Shown piece by piece: positions 8,180 to 17,139 of a stretch of 64,000 nt of DNA (position 1 is the first letter of the stretch; every line of letters begins with the position of its first letter). The position numbers and the translations under genes were made by a program. A model generated the notes under the pieces. The model searched no databases and was not told where the DNA came from. It saw only the letters and a program-made list of their open reading frames with translations. The DNA lies in contig CAWKIA010000024.1 of the NCBI GenBank assembly GCA_963849635.1, positions 124,001-188,000 on the forward strand, written 5' to 3'. Origin of the DNA: CAVRUD01 sp963849635. GTDB lineage: Bacteria > Chloroflexota > Chloroflexia > Thermomicrobiales > UBA6265.

Positions 8180-9058
8180 TCAGGTGGTGACACCGAAGCG
8201 ATCCTCCATCCAATGCTGGCTGAATGCGTGGAGGTCCCGGGCAGGGAAGAGATGGCTCTGGCTTGCGCCGACACGTCCAGCGACGCCGATGCCAGCCGCA
8301 AGAGCCGTGCGGGCGATGACCTCGAAGGCGTCGTTCTCGGGGCTGCAGCCAGGGACGGTGGAGAAATCGGAGGCGATCTGGTCGTAGGGGAATGCGCCGG
8401 TTGAGGTGTCGATGTCGTGGAATGCGCGCCAGATGGCCTGGCCGTGTTCCAGCAGCGGCATCCGGTAGGTGACGCGGCGCTTGTTGGGCACCCGGGCGGT
8501 CGCTTCGGCGTGGTGGAGCAGGGTGATCGTTTCGAGTGGGGCGCCGAGCATCAGGATCTGGCCGCCGGCCTCGACTAGCTTTGCGAGTGGCGAGCCCGGT
8601 CCGTAGGGATCGTCCCAGGGGTGGTCGGCGACGATCCAGGCGGCCCGGGGTCCAAGGGCGACGATGCTCGCCTCCGGCTGGCGGGAGCGATGGGCGCCGG
8701 GCCAGGTCCTGATCCGCTCCGGCAGGCGGCCGTTGTCTCGCGTCGCCTCAGAGGTGGCCGGGTCGAAGGCAGGAGGATCCGCCTCGTAGGCGGCGCGCCG
8801 GTGGGCTGGCCAGGTCTCGAGATCGTAGGAATCGTGGTCCCAGCCGGCGTAGGCCATGAGCGTGCCGTCCGGGCCGAGCGCGTCGAGGAGCGCCTGGACA
8901 ACGGTGCCGCTGCCACCGACGACCCAGCCGAGGGCGCTCATCCGGGTGTGCACCATCAGGACACCACCTGGACGGACGCCGAGGGCGGTCAGATCGGCGG
9001 CGAGTTGCCTGTGGGTGACAGGCGGTCCGAGCTCGGCTACGGGAAGACCTGGTGCCAT
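8180..9058 (-). CDS. AAC(3)-family aminoglycoside N3'-acetyltransferase-like protein
   Basis: A 292-residue member of the antibiotic N-acetyltransferase family, which transfers acetyl from acetyl-CoA to an amine. Diagnostic stretches are VHTRMSALGWVVGGSGTVV near the N-terminus (CoA loop), DGTLMAYAGWDHDSYD, and HPWDDPYGPGSPLAKLVE followed by ILMLGAPLETITLLHHAE, which contain the conserved acidic and His residues. The chosen ATG lies inside the end of the upstream YciI gene (22-base overlap), so the two are co-translated. Environmental members need not confer resistance; the true substrate is unknown. Confidence 0.85.
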   Translation of the reverse strand: MAPGLPVAELGPPVTHRQLAADLTALGVRPGGVLMVHTRMSALGWVVGGSGTVVQALLDALGPDGTLMAYAGWDHDSYDLETWPAHRRAAYEADPPAFDPATSEATRDNGRLPERIRTWPGAHRSRQPEASIVALGPRAAWIVADHPWDDPYGPGSPLAKLVEAGGQILMLGAPLETITLLHHAEATARVPNKRRVTYRMPLLEHGQAIWRAFHDIDTSTGAFPYDQIASDFSTVPGCSPENDAFEVIARTALAAGIGVAGRVGASQSHLFPARDLHAFSQHWMEDRFGVTT

Positions 9059-9303
9059 TCCTTCAGCTCGACGCTCTTGACGATCTCGCCGCTGTTGTAA
9101 GGGTCGGCGGCAATGAGGGCGCGGACTTCGGCCTCGTCGGCCCCTTCGTAGATGATGAGCGCGCCGGATTCGTCGATCCATGGCCCGGAAGCGAGGAGCT
9201 TGCCGCTATCCAGCAGCGACTTGAGGTACTCGCGATGGGCGGGGCGGGCGGCGAGGCGCTGCTCGGTGTTGTCGAAGGTCAGAATCGCGGCGAACTTGGC
9301 CAT
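9037..9303 (-). CDS. YciI-like protein
   Basis: An 88-residue YciI/YCII-fold protein (ferredoxin-like dimeric alpha-beta barrel). The core reads KFAAILTFDN, then R-A-A-R-P-A-H-R-E-Y-L-K, then KLLASGPW and ADPYNSGEIV, where the conserved His and Asp of the family fall. A textbook GGAGG precedes ATG 9303. It overlaps the start of the AAC(3)-like gene. The family has no general assigned reaction. Confidence 0.85.
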   Translation of the reverse strand: MAKFAAILTFDNTEQRLAARPAHREYLKSLLDSGKLLASGPWIDESGALIIYEGADEAEVRALIAADPYNSGEIVKSVELKEWHQVFP

Positions 9304-9499
9304 GCGGTGAAATCCTCCGTAGTTGAGACACGGGCGGTCGGCGCCCGGAAACGACCAGTACATCTTAGCGGGTTCTCGAACTGACTGAGAGCCGATATCT
9401 GTCTTCTCACAGACGTCTGCGGGATACGTTGAAAAATGTTGTTGCAACTAGACATGTCCACTAAACTGTCTCAGCTTTTCACTGGGATCGGAGGTTGGA

Positions 9500-10534
9500 A
9501 TGGAAAAGAGGCGGTCGAACATCCGGGACGTCGCGGCCGCCGCTAACGTGTCGCCGAGCGCCGTGTCGCTCGTGATCCGGGGACGGCCCGGGGTCGGGGC
9601 GAAGACACGGGAACGCGTCTGGGCGGCGGTAACCGAATTGGGGTACGAGGTGCCCGCGGCCGCCGTGGCGGCCACGAATGCTGTCAAGACGCAGGCGGTC
9701 TGCCTCCTGATCGAGAAGGGGGCGATGCCGGCAGCGCTTGATGTCTTCTACGGGGACATCATCCGGGGGTTTCAGACTGAGGCCCAGCGCCTTGGCTACC
9801 AGGTCTATCTCCACATGTACGACTCGGCGGCGGACACGGCGGCTCATCTGCGGGAGACATTGCCGGAGGGTGCGCGGGGTTTGGTCGTCGCGAACGACGG
9901 GGATATCCGGCCAGAGCTCGTCGATCAGATGTTGGCGGCATCCCTGCCGGTCGTCCTGATTGAGAACCACGTTCCCGATCAACCGTTGCCCTGCGTGCTC
10001 GGGGACAATTACGAAGCGGGGTACACCGTCACGCGGCACCTGCTCGATCTGGGGCATCGCTCTCTGGCGATCCTGCGGGGGCCGACGAAGTACAGCAGCC
10101 TGACGGACCGGCTGCGCGGCGCCTTCGCGGCGGCGGGGGAGGCTGGCGTGTTGGTGCCGCCGGCTTTCCTGCCAGCGCCTGTCTCCGGGCACCCGAAGAA
10201 GGGCTACGTGCAGATGCGGGAGATCCTTCGCGGTCCGGAGCGGCCGACAGCCGTGGTCGCGGTCAGCGACAAGACGGCGATCGGAGCGATCGAGGCGATC
10301 AAAGAAGCCGGACTCAGGATCCCGGAGGATATCGCGATCGTCGGGATCGACGATGTGGTCGAGAGTGCCTTTACGGACCCGTCGCTGACGACCTACCGGA
10401 TTCCGCGGAACACGATGGGGATTATCGCGATGGGGAAACTGCACCACGCGATCATCGCCGACGAGGAGCCAGCGGCGAAGACGGTCGTGTATGGGGAATT
10501 GGTGGTGCGGGCGTCGTCAGGCGGGGCTGTCTAG
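9500..10534 (+). CDS. LacI-family transcriptional regulator
   Basis: A 344-residue repressor. The N-terminal HTH (residues ~8-30, NIRDVAAAANVSPSAVSLVI) is followed by the hinge, then a periplasmic-binding-protein-like sensor domain that starts AVCLLIEKG and contains VVLIENHVPDQPLPCV, VTRHLLDLGHRSLAIL and IPEDIAIVGIDDV. GGAGG lies 7 bases before ATG 9500. It is divergent from the YciI/AAC gene pair. The nearest sugar genes are the arabinoside operon about 1.3 kb downstream, which makes it a candidate regulator of that operon, but two unrelated genes intervene. Confidence 0.9.
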   Translation: MEKRRSNIRDVAAAANVSPSAVSLVIRGRPGVGAKTRERVWAAVTELGYEVPAAAVAATNAVKTQAVCLLIEKGAMPAALDVFYGDIIRGFQTEAQRLGYQVYLHMYDSAADTAAHLRETLPEGARGLVVANDGDIRPELVDQMLAASLPVVLIENHVPDQPLPCVLGDNYEAGYTVTRHLLDLGHRSLAILRGPTKYSSLTDRLRGAFAAAGEAGVLVPPAFLPAPVSGHPKKGYVQMREILRGPERPTAVVAVSDKTAIGAIEAIKEAGLRIPEDIAIVGIDDVVESAFTDPSLTTYRIPRNTMGIIAMGKLHHAIIADEEPAAKTVVYGELVVRASSGGAV

Positions 10535-10535
10535 T

Positions 10536-10904
10536 TTAGTCCGGTAGCTGCACGACAGCGGCGAGCGCGTCGACTTCGCTCGTGACCCAGGTGCGGTGGC
10601 CCCTACCCGTTGTGTCTTCCATGAGCGTCACCGTTCCTGGCCCAAAGCGCCGCCGGGTGCCGTCGCTCGTCTCTGCCTCTACCTCACCTGCGAGGAAAAA
10701 CTGGATCTGGCGACGTGGCGCAGGGTGCCAGTCGCTAGTCCAGCCAGTTGGAAATAGGACGACGGCGAAGCCGGTCGCCGGATTCACAGAAGAGACATAT
10801 AAGGGCGGGGCCGGCGGTGCGAAATCGCGAAGGTTGAACTCGACTGCGATGTCTTCGATGTGTGACTCGCCTGAATCGTCGGTGAAAAAACGCGCATAGA
10901 TCAT
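10536..10904 (-). CDS. Small cupin-like protein
   Basis: A 122-residue single-domain cupin. The barrel strands include VVLFPTGWTSDWHPAPRRQIQFFLAGEVEAE, giving one His, and RFGPGTVTLMEDTTGRGHRTWV, giving a second His and the Gly turn of motif 2. Similar proteins are often annotated as cupin-domain or DUF-type proteins of unknown function. It is convergent with the LacI gene: its stop lies one base beyond the LacI stop. The start was moved to ATG 10904, which opens the first strand (MIYARFF). Confidence 0.75.
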   Translation of the reverse strand: MIYARFFTDDSGESHIEDIAVEFNLRDFAPPAPPLYVSSVNPATGFAVVLFPTGWTSDWHPAPRRQIQFFLAGEVEAETSDGTRRRFGPGTVTLMEDTTGRGHRTWVTSEVDALAAVVQLPD

Positions 10905-11079
10905 CCCGGCTCCCAGCACCGAATCGCGGTTTCCGTCCGACAGAAATGGCCGAATTCAGAGAAGGCTAAGCTATCGCCCGCGCTGGCGTACATCGTGCGC
11001 AGATTCTGCTTGGAGATGTGACTACGATGGTCGCGCGGGACGCTTGGACAATTGCGAACGCAGCCTGGAGACGACGAGC

Positions 11080-11667
11080 ATGACGATGGATCACACGACC
11101 GAATATGGCGTTACCGAGTTCGTCGAAGACGCGAAGCGGATCATGGAGACTTCAGAAGGAGCCAGCGACCGGGAATCCGCCGTTCGCGCCCTCGAACCGC
11201 TCCTGCGTCGCGCGTTAGATGGGCCCGGGTGGGAAGACTCGCGGTATGCGACGATCACCGAGAGCGGACGGCCTGGTTTCGAGTACTACCGCAATCCGGA
11301 AACCTCACTTCATATCTATGGCGTCCTCTTTCGCCCTGACGCCCCGACCCCGGTCCACGATCACGTCACCTGGGGCATCATCGGCGTCTACTCCGGTACA
11401 CAACGCACCACGCGCTACCACCGCGAGGACGATGGCTCGGTTCCGGGCCAGTGCCAGATCACCGAGGTGACAGACGATCTCCTGACCCACGGCGCAACCT
11501 ACCCGCTCCTGCCGCCCCACGACATCCATCGAATCGAAGTCGTTTCCGCTGAACCGGGTCTCTCAATCCATGTCTTAGGGGCCGATCTGAAACTCCAGCG
11601 ACGTCGCATCTTCGATGTTGCCGCCGGTCGATGCGAAGAGGTCGAGGGCGTCAGCATGGCGCGGTGA
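11080..11667 (+). CDS. Cysteine dioxygenase-type cupin enzyme
   Basis: A 195-residue protein of the cysteine/thiol dioxygenase cupin group, which uses mononuclear iron and O2 to oxidise a thiol to a sulfinic acid. The metal motif is visible as PTPVHDHVTWGIIGVYSG (two His) with a third His in LPPHDIHRIEVV; RTTRYHREDDG lies between. GGAG occurs 9 bases before ATG 11080. The substrate (cysteine, 3-mercaptopropionate or another thiol) cannot be assigned. The gene ends head to head with a perfect palindrome that separates it from the convergent arabinofuranosidase. Confidence 0.75.
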   Translation: MTMDHTTEYGVTEFVEDAKRIMETSEGASDRESAVRALEPLLRRALDGPGWEDSRYATITESGRPGFEYYRNPETSLHIYGVLFRPDAPTPVHDHVTWGIIGVYSGTQRTTRYHREDDGSVPGQCQITEVTDDLLTHGATYPLLPPHDIHRIEVVSAEPGLSIHVLGADLKLQRRRIFDVAAGRCEEVEGVSMAR

Positions 11668-11728
11668 TCCCTCGCGTGGTTTGCCACACACGCTAGGCCA
11701 GGTTGCTTTCTATCGTGGACGGTTATTT

Positions 11729-11772
11729 CGCTGCCGCCCGCTCTTCCAGCGCTGGAAGAGCGGGCGGCAGCG
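11729..11772. terminator. Bidirectional terminator, perfect 44-base palindrome
   Basis: Positions 11729-11750 are the exact reverse complement of 11751-11772 (CGCTGCCGCCC at the outer end, CTTCCAGC at the centre). The palindrome is followed by TTTT on the plus strand and preceded by TTATTT, which reads AAATAA on the minus strand. It sits exactly between two convergent genes, so it probably stops transcription from both sides. Confidence 0.75.
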
Positions 11773-11781
11773 TTTTGCGGA

Positions 11782-13302
11782 TCAGGCGGGGCGCTTTGTG
11801 AGGCGGATAACGTTCCAGGAGAGCGTGGGGAGGGTGGCGCTAAGGGTGCCGCCTGAGATAGATGCGTCACCGGCACAGTGGGGGGTGACGGTGTCGGGGG
11901 CGTCGGCGGTATTGGCGGCGTCGGGGTTCGGGTGTTCGAGAACGAGGTGCTCAGCGACGGTATAGCCGGGGAGGGTGCGGAGGTCGCCGGTGAGTGGGAG
12001 CGGGTTGGTTTGGTCGCGGTTGAGGGCGAAGATCGTGAGGTCGCCGGTGGATGGATCGAGGGTGGCGACAGCCTGGAGGAGGGGGACCTCGTCGTAGCGT
12101 GAGGTGGCGTAGCCGGGGCTGGTGATCTGGAGATCGAGGACACTCCCGTGGCCGTAGCGGGCAGCATGGAGGAAGGGGTAGTAGATCGTCTGCCTCCAGG
12201 CGGGGCCGCCCGTGACGGTTTGGATCGGGGCGATGGCATTCACCAACTGGGCAATGCAGGCGATCTTAACCCGGTCGGCGTTCTTTAGGAGCGAGATGAG
12301 CATGCCGCCGACGGCGACGGCATCAAGGAGGGTGTAGCGCTCTTCCAAGAGCGGAGGCGCGACCTGCCATGGGTGCTCACGCTTGAACGCCCGATCGGCC
12401 TCTGTCGAGTGATACCAGACGTTCCACTCGTCGAAGGAGATCATCATGGTCTTGTTCGAGCGCTTCTTGGCTTTGACGTAGTCGCAGGTGGCCGCGATGG
12501 TGCGGATGAACTCCTCCATCTCGACCGATTGGGCGAGGAAGCTGCCGGCATCTCCATCGAGCATACGGTGGTACATGTGGAGCGAGATGTAGTCGACGTG
12601 GTCGTAGGTATGTTCGAGGACCGTGGCTTCCCACTGCGGGAACTCGGGCATGCGCGGATTTGAACTGCCGCAGGCGACCAACTCGATGGTCGGGTCGATC
12701 CACTTCATGGCGACGGCGGTCTGGGCGGCGAGGCGGCCGTATTCGGTCGCCGTCTTGTTCCCGGTCTGCCAGGGGCCGTCCATCTCGTTGCCGAGGCACC
12801 AGAGCTTGAAGGCATGCGGCTCAGTCGAGCCGTTGGCGATGCGGAGGTCGCTCCAACGGGTGCCGCCCGGGTGGTTGCAGTATTCGAGCAGGTTGCAGGC
12901 AGCGTCGAGGCCGCGGGTACCGAGGTTGACGGCCATGTTGACGTCGGCCCCGGCGAGCTTTGCCCAGCGGGCGAATTCATCTGTGCCGACGGCGTTGGTC
13001 TCGGTCGAGAACCAGGCGAGGTCGAGGCGGGCCGGGCGGTCATCGACGGGGCCGATGCCGTCTTCCCACTGGTAGCCGGAGACGAAATTGCCGCCGGGGT
13101 AGCGGACGAGGGGGACACCGAGGGCGCGGACGAGTTCGAGGACGTCGCCGCGGAAGCCGTGCTCGTCGGCGGTCGGGTGGCCGGGTTCGTAGATGCCGCC
13201 GTAGACGGCGCGGCCGAGGTGCTCGAGGAAGCCGCCGTAGAGGCGAGGGTCGACCTCGCCGACGCGAAAGTCCGGGTCGATGACGATGCGAGCGGTGTGC
13301 AA
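11782..13302 (-). CDS. GH51 alpha-L-arabinofuranosidase
   Basis: A 506-residue intracellular exo-arabinofuranosidase of glycoside hydrolase family 51, which releases arabinose from arabino-oligosaccharides. Features in order: FLEHLGRAVYGGIYEPGHP near the N-terminus, VRYPGGNFVSGYQWEDGIGP, the acid/base Glu in WCLGNEMDGPWQ, HMYHRM, and the nucleophile Glu in SFDEWNVWYHS. A C-terminal beta domain follows (DLTIFALNRD onward). No signal peptide. It is the last gene of the minus-strand operon containing the second GH51 and the CUT1 transporter. A different repeat element separates it from the upstream GH51. Confidence 0.93.
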   Translation of the reverse strand: MHTARIVIDPDFRVGEVDPRLYGGFLEHLGRAVYGGIYEPGHPTADEHGFRGDVLELVRALGVPLVRYPGGNFVSGYQWEDGIGPVDDRPARLDLAWFSTETNAVGTDEFARWAKLAGADVNMAVNLGTRGLDAACNLLEYCNHPGGTRWSDLRIANGSTEPHAFKLWCLGNEMDGPWQTGNKTATEYGRLAAQTAVAMKWIDPTIELVACGSSNPRMPEFPQWEATVLEHTYDHVDYISLHMYHRMLDGDAGSFLAQSVEMEEFIRTIAATCDYVKAKKRSNKTMMISFDEWNVWYHSTEADRAFKREHPWQVAPPLLEERYTLLDAVAVGGMLISLLKNADRVKIACIAQLVNAIAPIQTVTGGPAWRQTIYYPFLHAARYGHGSVLDLQITSPGYATSRYDEVPLLQAVATLDPSTGDLTIFALNRDQTNPLPLTGDLRTLPGYTVAEHLVLEHPNPDAANTADAPDTVTPHCAGDASISGGTLSATLPTLSWNVIRLTKRPA

Positions 13303-13368
13303 GATGGACTCCTGATTTTGCTATCAGCCGTTAGTCGTCAGCGTGCGTCGTTGAAGCCAATCACTAAT

Positions 13369-13518
13369 CAGTCATCCCGAGCTTGTCGAGGGATCTCGAA
13401 GGTATCCGAGGAACGACGGAGCCCCGAGTTCCGAGAAAACGGCATTGTTCTCTCTGATGCAACGGCAAGACCGCCATTGAGTCTCCCTCTAGATCCCTCG
13501 ACAAGCTCGGGATGACTG
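13369..13518. repeat. Inverted repeat with perfect 28-base arms
   Basis: The left arm 13369-13396 begins CAGTCATCCCGAGCTTGTCG; its exact reverse complement occupies 13491-13518. About 94 bases lie between. It sits between the two GH51 genes of one operon and shares the GTCATCC(C/T)GAGCTTG core with the element at 3619-3763. Confidence 0.85.
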
Positions 13519-13568
13519 GCTGCTGATTGGCTATTGCGGCACGCTCGTATCTGCCGGAAGGTCGTGAT

Positions 13569-15063
13569 TTAGGCGCTGCGGTCAAAGACGAGTGTCGCCA
13601 TCGCGTGAGCGGGTAGATCAATTCGCCACCCTCCAGGACCGTCAGCAGCAATGGGAAGGGAAATGGGAACGACGCGATCGGGGTTGGCGGCCGTGTTTGC
13701 GGCGCGCGGACTCCCGGCGGTCAGGACCCAGGCGTCGGGTTGAGCGCGGCCCCTCAGCATGGGGATACGGATTTCGGCTGGTTCGGAGAGATGCTGGTTG
13801 ATGAGGGTGATGGCGTGGCCGTAAGCGCCCCGGGAGGCTGTTGCGGTGACGGCGGAAGCACCGTCGGGCAGGGTGGCGCCGCCAGCGATCTCGACGGGGA
13901 GGGCGGTTGCGCCGATGTGGGCGGCGTGGAGGCTGAGGGCATGGTAGGTGGTCGTGCGCCAGATCCGGTCGCCCTCGGTCATGACGACTGCCTGAAGGAC
14001 GTTGACGATCTGGGCGAGGTTGGCGAGCGTGAGGACGTGGCACTGGCGATGGAAGCCTTCGAGGGTGAGGGCGGCGGCGAGGGCGTCGCGGAGGGTGCCG
14101 GCCTGCTCGTAGGTGACCGGGTCGCGGCGGGCGACCTCGCCAGGCCCCCATGGGCGAGCCTCTGGGTGCCAGACGCCCCATTCGTCGAGGGCGATGCCGA
14201 TCTGGCGCTTGCCGCCGGTGGCTTCTTGGGCGAGGGCGGCGGTGGTGGCGATGAAGTCTTCGGTGGCGCGAGCTTCGGCCAGGAGCGCGTAGTAGTCGTC
14301 GTCGCTGAAGTCGATCTCCGGGCCGCCGTGTGTCCAGTAGCGGTGGATCGAGAGGTGGTCGACGAGGTTGAGGTGGTTGCCGACGGTGTCGAGGAAGGTC
14401 GGCGTTCCAGGCGTCGTCGTGGCCGCAGGCGACCAACTCGGCCTGGGGATCGACGTGGCGGAGCATGGTGGCGTAGCGGCGGTATTCGTGGGCGTAGATA
14501 GCAGCGTCCATGTTGCCGCCGCAGCCCCAGTTCTCGTTGCCGACACCCCAGAGGGGAACGCTAAAGGGCTTGGGCGAACCGTTGGCGGCGCGCTCGCGGG
14601 CGAGGCTGGTGTTGACCGAAGTGTTGCAGTATTCCAGCCAGTCGCAGAGTTCCTGGGGGGAGCCACTGCCGACGTTGCCAGCGAGGTACGGCTCGGCGCC
14701 GAGCATGGCGCAGAGGCGGAGGAACTCGTGGGTGCCGAGGCTGTTGGTGTCCTCGACCTGGAGGCCGCAGGACATGCCGAGGCGAGTCGGGCGTGACTCG
14801 GCCGGGCCGATGCCGTCGCGCCAGTGGTAGTGGTCGGCGTAGCAGCCACCGGGCCAGCGGAGCATGGGAACAGGGAGGGCCTGGAGGGCTTCGACGACGT
14901 CGGCGCGGAAGCCGTCAACGTGGGGGACATCGGACTGATCCTGCCCGACCCAGAGGCCGTCATAGCAGCAGCGGCCGAGGTGTTCGGCGAAGTGGCCGTA
15001 GAGCCGGGGCGAGATCGTCCCGATCGGTTCGTCTTGCCGAACCGACAGCGTCGCGAGTGACAT
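13569..15063 (-). CDS. GH51 alpha-L-arabinofuranosidase, second copy (one apparent frameshift)
   Basis: Reconstructed as ~497 residues. The first frame runs from ATG 15063 (MSLATLSVRQDEPIG) through RLYGHFAEHLGRCCYDG, RWPGGCYADHYHWRDGIGP and the acid/base Glu in WGVGNENWGCGG to HDDAWNADLP. The second frame continues FLDTVGNHLNLVDHLSIH, then the nucleophile Glu in ALDEWGVWHPE and ends VFDRSA. The frames join near 14399, where removing one base restores reading (GAC-C-TTC to GAC-TTC). Together they match a full GH51 enzyme with both catalytic Glu residues, so one sequencing indel is more likely than decay. It lies between the transporter genes and the other GH51. Confidence 0.85.
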
Positions 15064-15084
15064 GGATGGTCCCCACTTACCCTG

Positions 15085-15210
15085 CCGCCCGGGGCTCACG
15101 CCCCAAGGTTGGCCCGGGCTCAAAAAGACAGCCTCACCGAGGCTACGATGCCGCGTTCTTTAGCCTCGGTGAGGCTGTCACGTTCAGCCCGGGCCGTGAG
15201 CCCCGGGCGG
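15085..15210. repeat. Nested intercistronic hairpin
   Basis: An outer inverted repeat (CCGCCCGGGGCTCACG at 15085-15100 with its reverse complement ending at 15210) encloses a perfect 19-base stem, 15127-15145 against 15161-15179 (starting GACAGCCTCACC). It fills the gap between the permease gene and the second GH51 on the minus strand. It may be a processing or partial termination signal, or a mobile palindromic element. A partial relative of the outer arm occurs near 50086. Confidence 0.75.
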
Positions 15211-15227
15211 ATTCGAGCGGCGACGAT

Positions 15228-16139
15228 TTACCCCTTGACGCCGGTCAATGTGATCGAACGGATGATTGCGCGTTGCGCGACAAGGAAGACGATCACGGCC
15301 GGCGCGGCCGAGATCGTCGCGCCCGCCATGAGCAGACCGTACTCGCTGAAGTAGTCGCTGCGGAACTGAAGCAGGGCGACCGGTAGCGGCATCTTGTCGG
15401 CCTGATTCATGATGATGTAGGGCCAGGTGAACTCGTTCCAGTAGCCGAGGTAGGTGAAGATCGCAAGCGCCGCGATCGGACCACGGGAGAGGGGCAGAAT
15501 GACCGTCCAGAGGATGCGCAACCTCCCGGCGCCGTCGAGCCGGGCGGCGTCCTCCAGTTCGCCCGGGATGCCGAGCATGAACTGGCGCATCAGGAAGACG
15601 CCGAATGCGCCGGCTACCGGCGGGATGATGAGAGCCTTGTAGTCGTTCAGCCAGCCGATTTTCCAGATCGTGATGTAGTTGGGGATGAGCAGGATCTCGC
15701 TCGGCACGATCAGCGACGCGACGACCAGGGCGAAGAGGGGTCCGCGCAGCGGGAAGCGCATCCGGGCGAAGACGTAGCCCGCCAACACATCAACCGTCAC
15801 GGTCAGGATCGTGCCGATCGTGGCGATCATGAGGCTGATCCGGAACGACTGGAGGAGATCGATCGCCCGCGGGGTGAAGAGGACGCTGTCGTAGTTGGCG
15901 AGGGTGAGGTCGCTCAGGTCGTCGGGGAACCATTTCGGCGGGTAGGTGATGATCTGGGTCTCCGGCTTGAGCGAGGTCATCAGCATCCAGGCGATCGGCA
16001 CGATCCAGATGATCGAGGCCAGGATGAGGATGCCGAAGCGGATGACCACGCTGATCGGGACCCGTCGGGTCCGAGCTTGGGGAACGATCACCGCGCGTGA
16101 CATGGCGGACGTCTGGTGATCGAGGGCAGTTCCGGCCAT
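15228..16139 (-). CDS. Carbohydrate ABC transporter permease, MalG-like
   Basis: A 303-residue CUT1-family inner-membrane permease. Six hydrophobic helices are visible, beginning with IRFGILILASIIWIVPIAWM after a basic cytoplasmic N-terminus. The cytoplasmic EAA loop that docks the ATPase reads EDAARLDGAGRLRILWTVILPL. The C-terminal IIRSITLTGVKG is typical of MalG-type subunits. It is spaced 12 bases from the upstream MalF-like gene and shares its transcript. No ATPase gene is in the cluster, as is common where one MsiK-type ATPase serves several CUT1 importers. Confidence 0.93.
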   Translation of the reverse strand: MAGTALDHQTSAMSRAVIVPQARTRRVPISVVIRFGILILASIIWIVPIAWMLMTSLKPETQIITYPPKWFPDDLSDLTLANYDSVLFTPRAIDLLQSFRISLMIATIGTILTVTVDVLAGYVFARMRFPLRGPLFALVVASLIVPSEILLIPNYITIWKIGWLNDYKALIIPPVAGAFGVFLMRQFMLGIPGELEDAARLDGAGRLRILWTVILPLSRGPIAALAIFTYLGYWNEFTWPYIIMNQADKMPLPVALLQFRSDYFSEYGLLMAGATISAAPAVIVFLVAQRAIIRSITLTGVKG

Positions 16140-16151
16140 TCCCGTGATCTC

Positions 16152-17078
16152 CTAGTCGTCCGCTCGCAGGAGGCGGAACTGCAGCAGCGTGAAGCCGACC
16201 ACGATGATGAAGAGGATCCAGGCGACGGAGGAGGCGTCCCCCATCCGGAAGAAGCGGAACCCCTCCTCGTAGAGGTGCTGGACGATGGTCCGGGTCGAGT
16301 CGAAGGGGCCGCCGGTGCCGTTCGTGATGACGAAGACCTGACCGAAGACCCGCCACGAGCCGATCATCGTCGTCACGGTGACGAAGAGGATGGTGTGCTT
16401 CAGGCCGGGAATGGTGATGTCCTTGAAGAGTGACCAGGCGCCGGCGCCGTCGAGTTTGGCCGCCTCGTAGAGATGATCGGGGATCTCCTGTAGGCCGGCG
16501 AGGAAGAGGATCAGGTTGAATCCTGTGGTCCACCAGACCGTCGTGATGACCACGGCGACCATCGACCAGCCACTCTGGTTGAGCCAGTTCTGGGTTGGGA
16601 GGCCGAGGGAGTCGAGATAGTAGTTGATCAGGCCGAGGGCCGGGTTGTAGAACCAGACCCAGACGATGCCGACCGAGGAGACCGAGATCATGACCGGGGC
16701 CGTGAAGGCGCTGCGGAAAAAGGTGCGCCCCAGGATCGGCTCGTTGACCAGGATCGCCAGACCGAGCGGGATCAGGACCACGAGCGGAACATTGAGGCAG
16801 ACGAAGAGGGTGGTGTTGCGCAGCGACTTCCAGAAGAGACCGTTGTCGAGCAGGTCGCGGTAGTTCTCGAGGCCGACCCACTTCGGCGACGTCATCAGGT
16901 CCCAATCGGTGAAGCTGACGTAGAGGCCGTAGCCGATCGGGTAGAGGAGGAAGACGCTGAAGGCGACGAGGAAGGGGGCGAGGAAGAGCATGGGAGCGGC
17001 TAGTCCTCGGTCGCCGATCAGCCACCGCGGCAGGCGGCGCCCCTGCTCGGTGAAGGAATCTTGCGCCACTGCGCTCAT
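16152..17078 (-). CDS. Carbohydrate ABC transporter permease, MalF-like
   Basis: A 308-residue CUT1-family permease. After a short polar N-terminus the first helix reads APMLFLAPFLVAFSVFLLYP, followed by WVGLENYRDLL in the periplasmic region and four or five further helices. The EAA loop is YEAAKLDGAGAWSLFKDITIPGL. AGGAG precedes ATG 17078. It pairs with the MalG-like subunit immediately downstream and the Tat-exported binding protein upstream, forming an importer for an arabinose-containing oligosaccharide judging from the GH51 genes in the same operon. Confidence 0.93.
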   Translation of the reverse strand: MSAVAQDSFTEQGRRLPRWLIGDRGLAAPMLFLAPFLVAFSVFLLYPIGYGLYVSFTDWDLMTSPKWVGLENYRDLLDNGLFWKSLRNTTLFVCLNVPLVVLIPLGLAILVNEPILGRTFFRSAFTAPVMISVSSVGIVWVWFYNPALGLINYYLDSLGLPTQNWLNQSGWSMVAVVITTVWWTTGFNLILFLAGLQEIPDHLYEAAKLDGAGAWSLFKDITIPGLKHTILFVTVTTMIGSWRVFGQVFVITNGTGGPFDSTRTIVQHLYEEGFRFFRMGDASSVAWILFIIVVGFTLLQFRLLRADD

Positions 17079-17139
17079 GGGTCACGATCTCCTGGCGCGG
17101 CCGGGGTCTTTGCCCCGGCCGCGCGGCGCACCGTTGCTC

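Noticed and set aside
15085..15210. Transposon ends or insertion sequence
   Set aside because: No transposase frame lies between the arms and no target duplication is visible.
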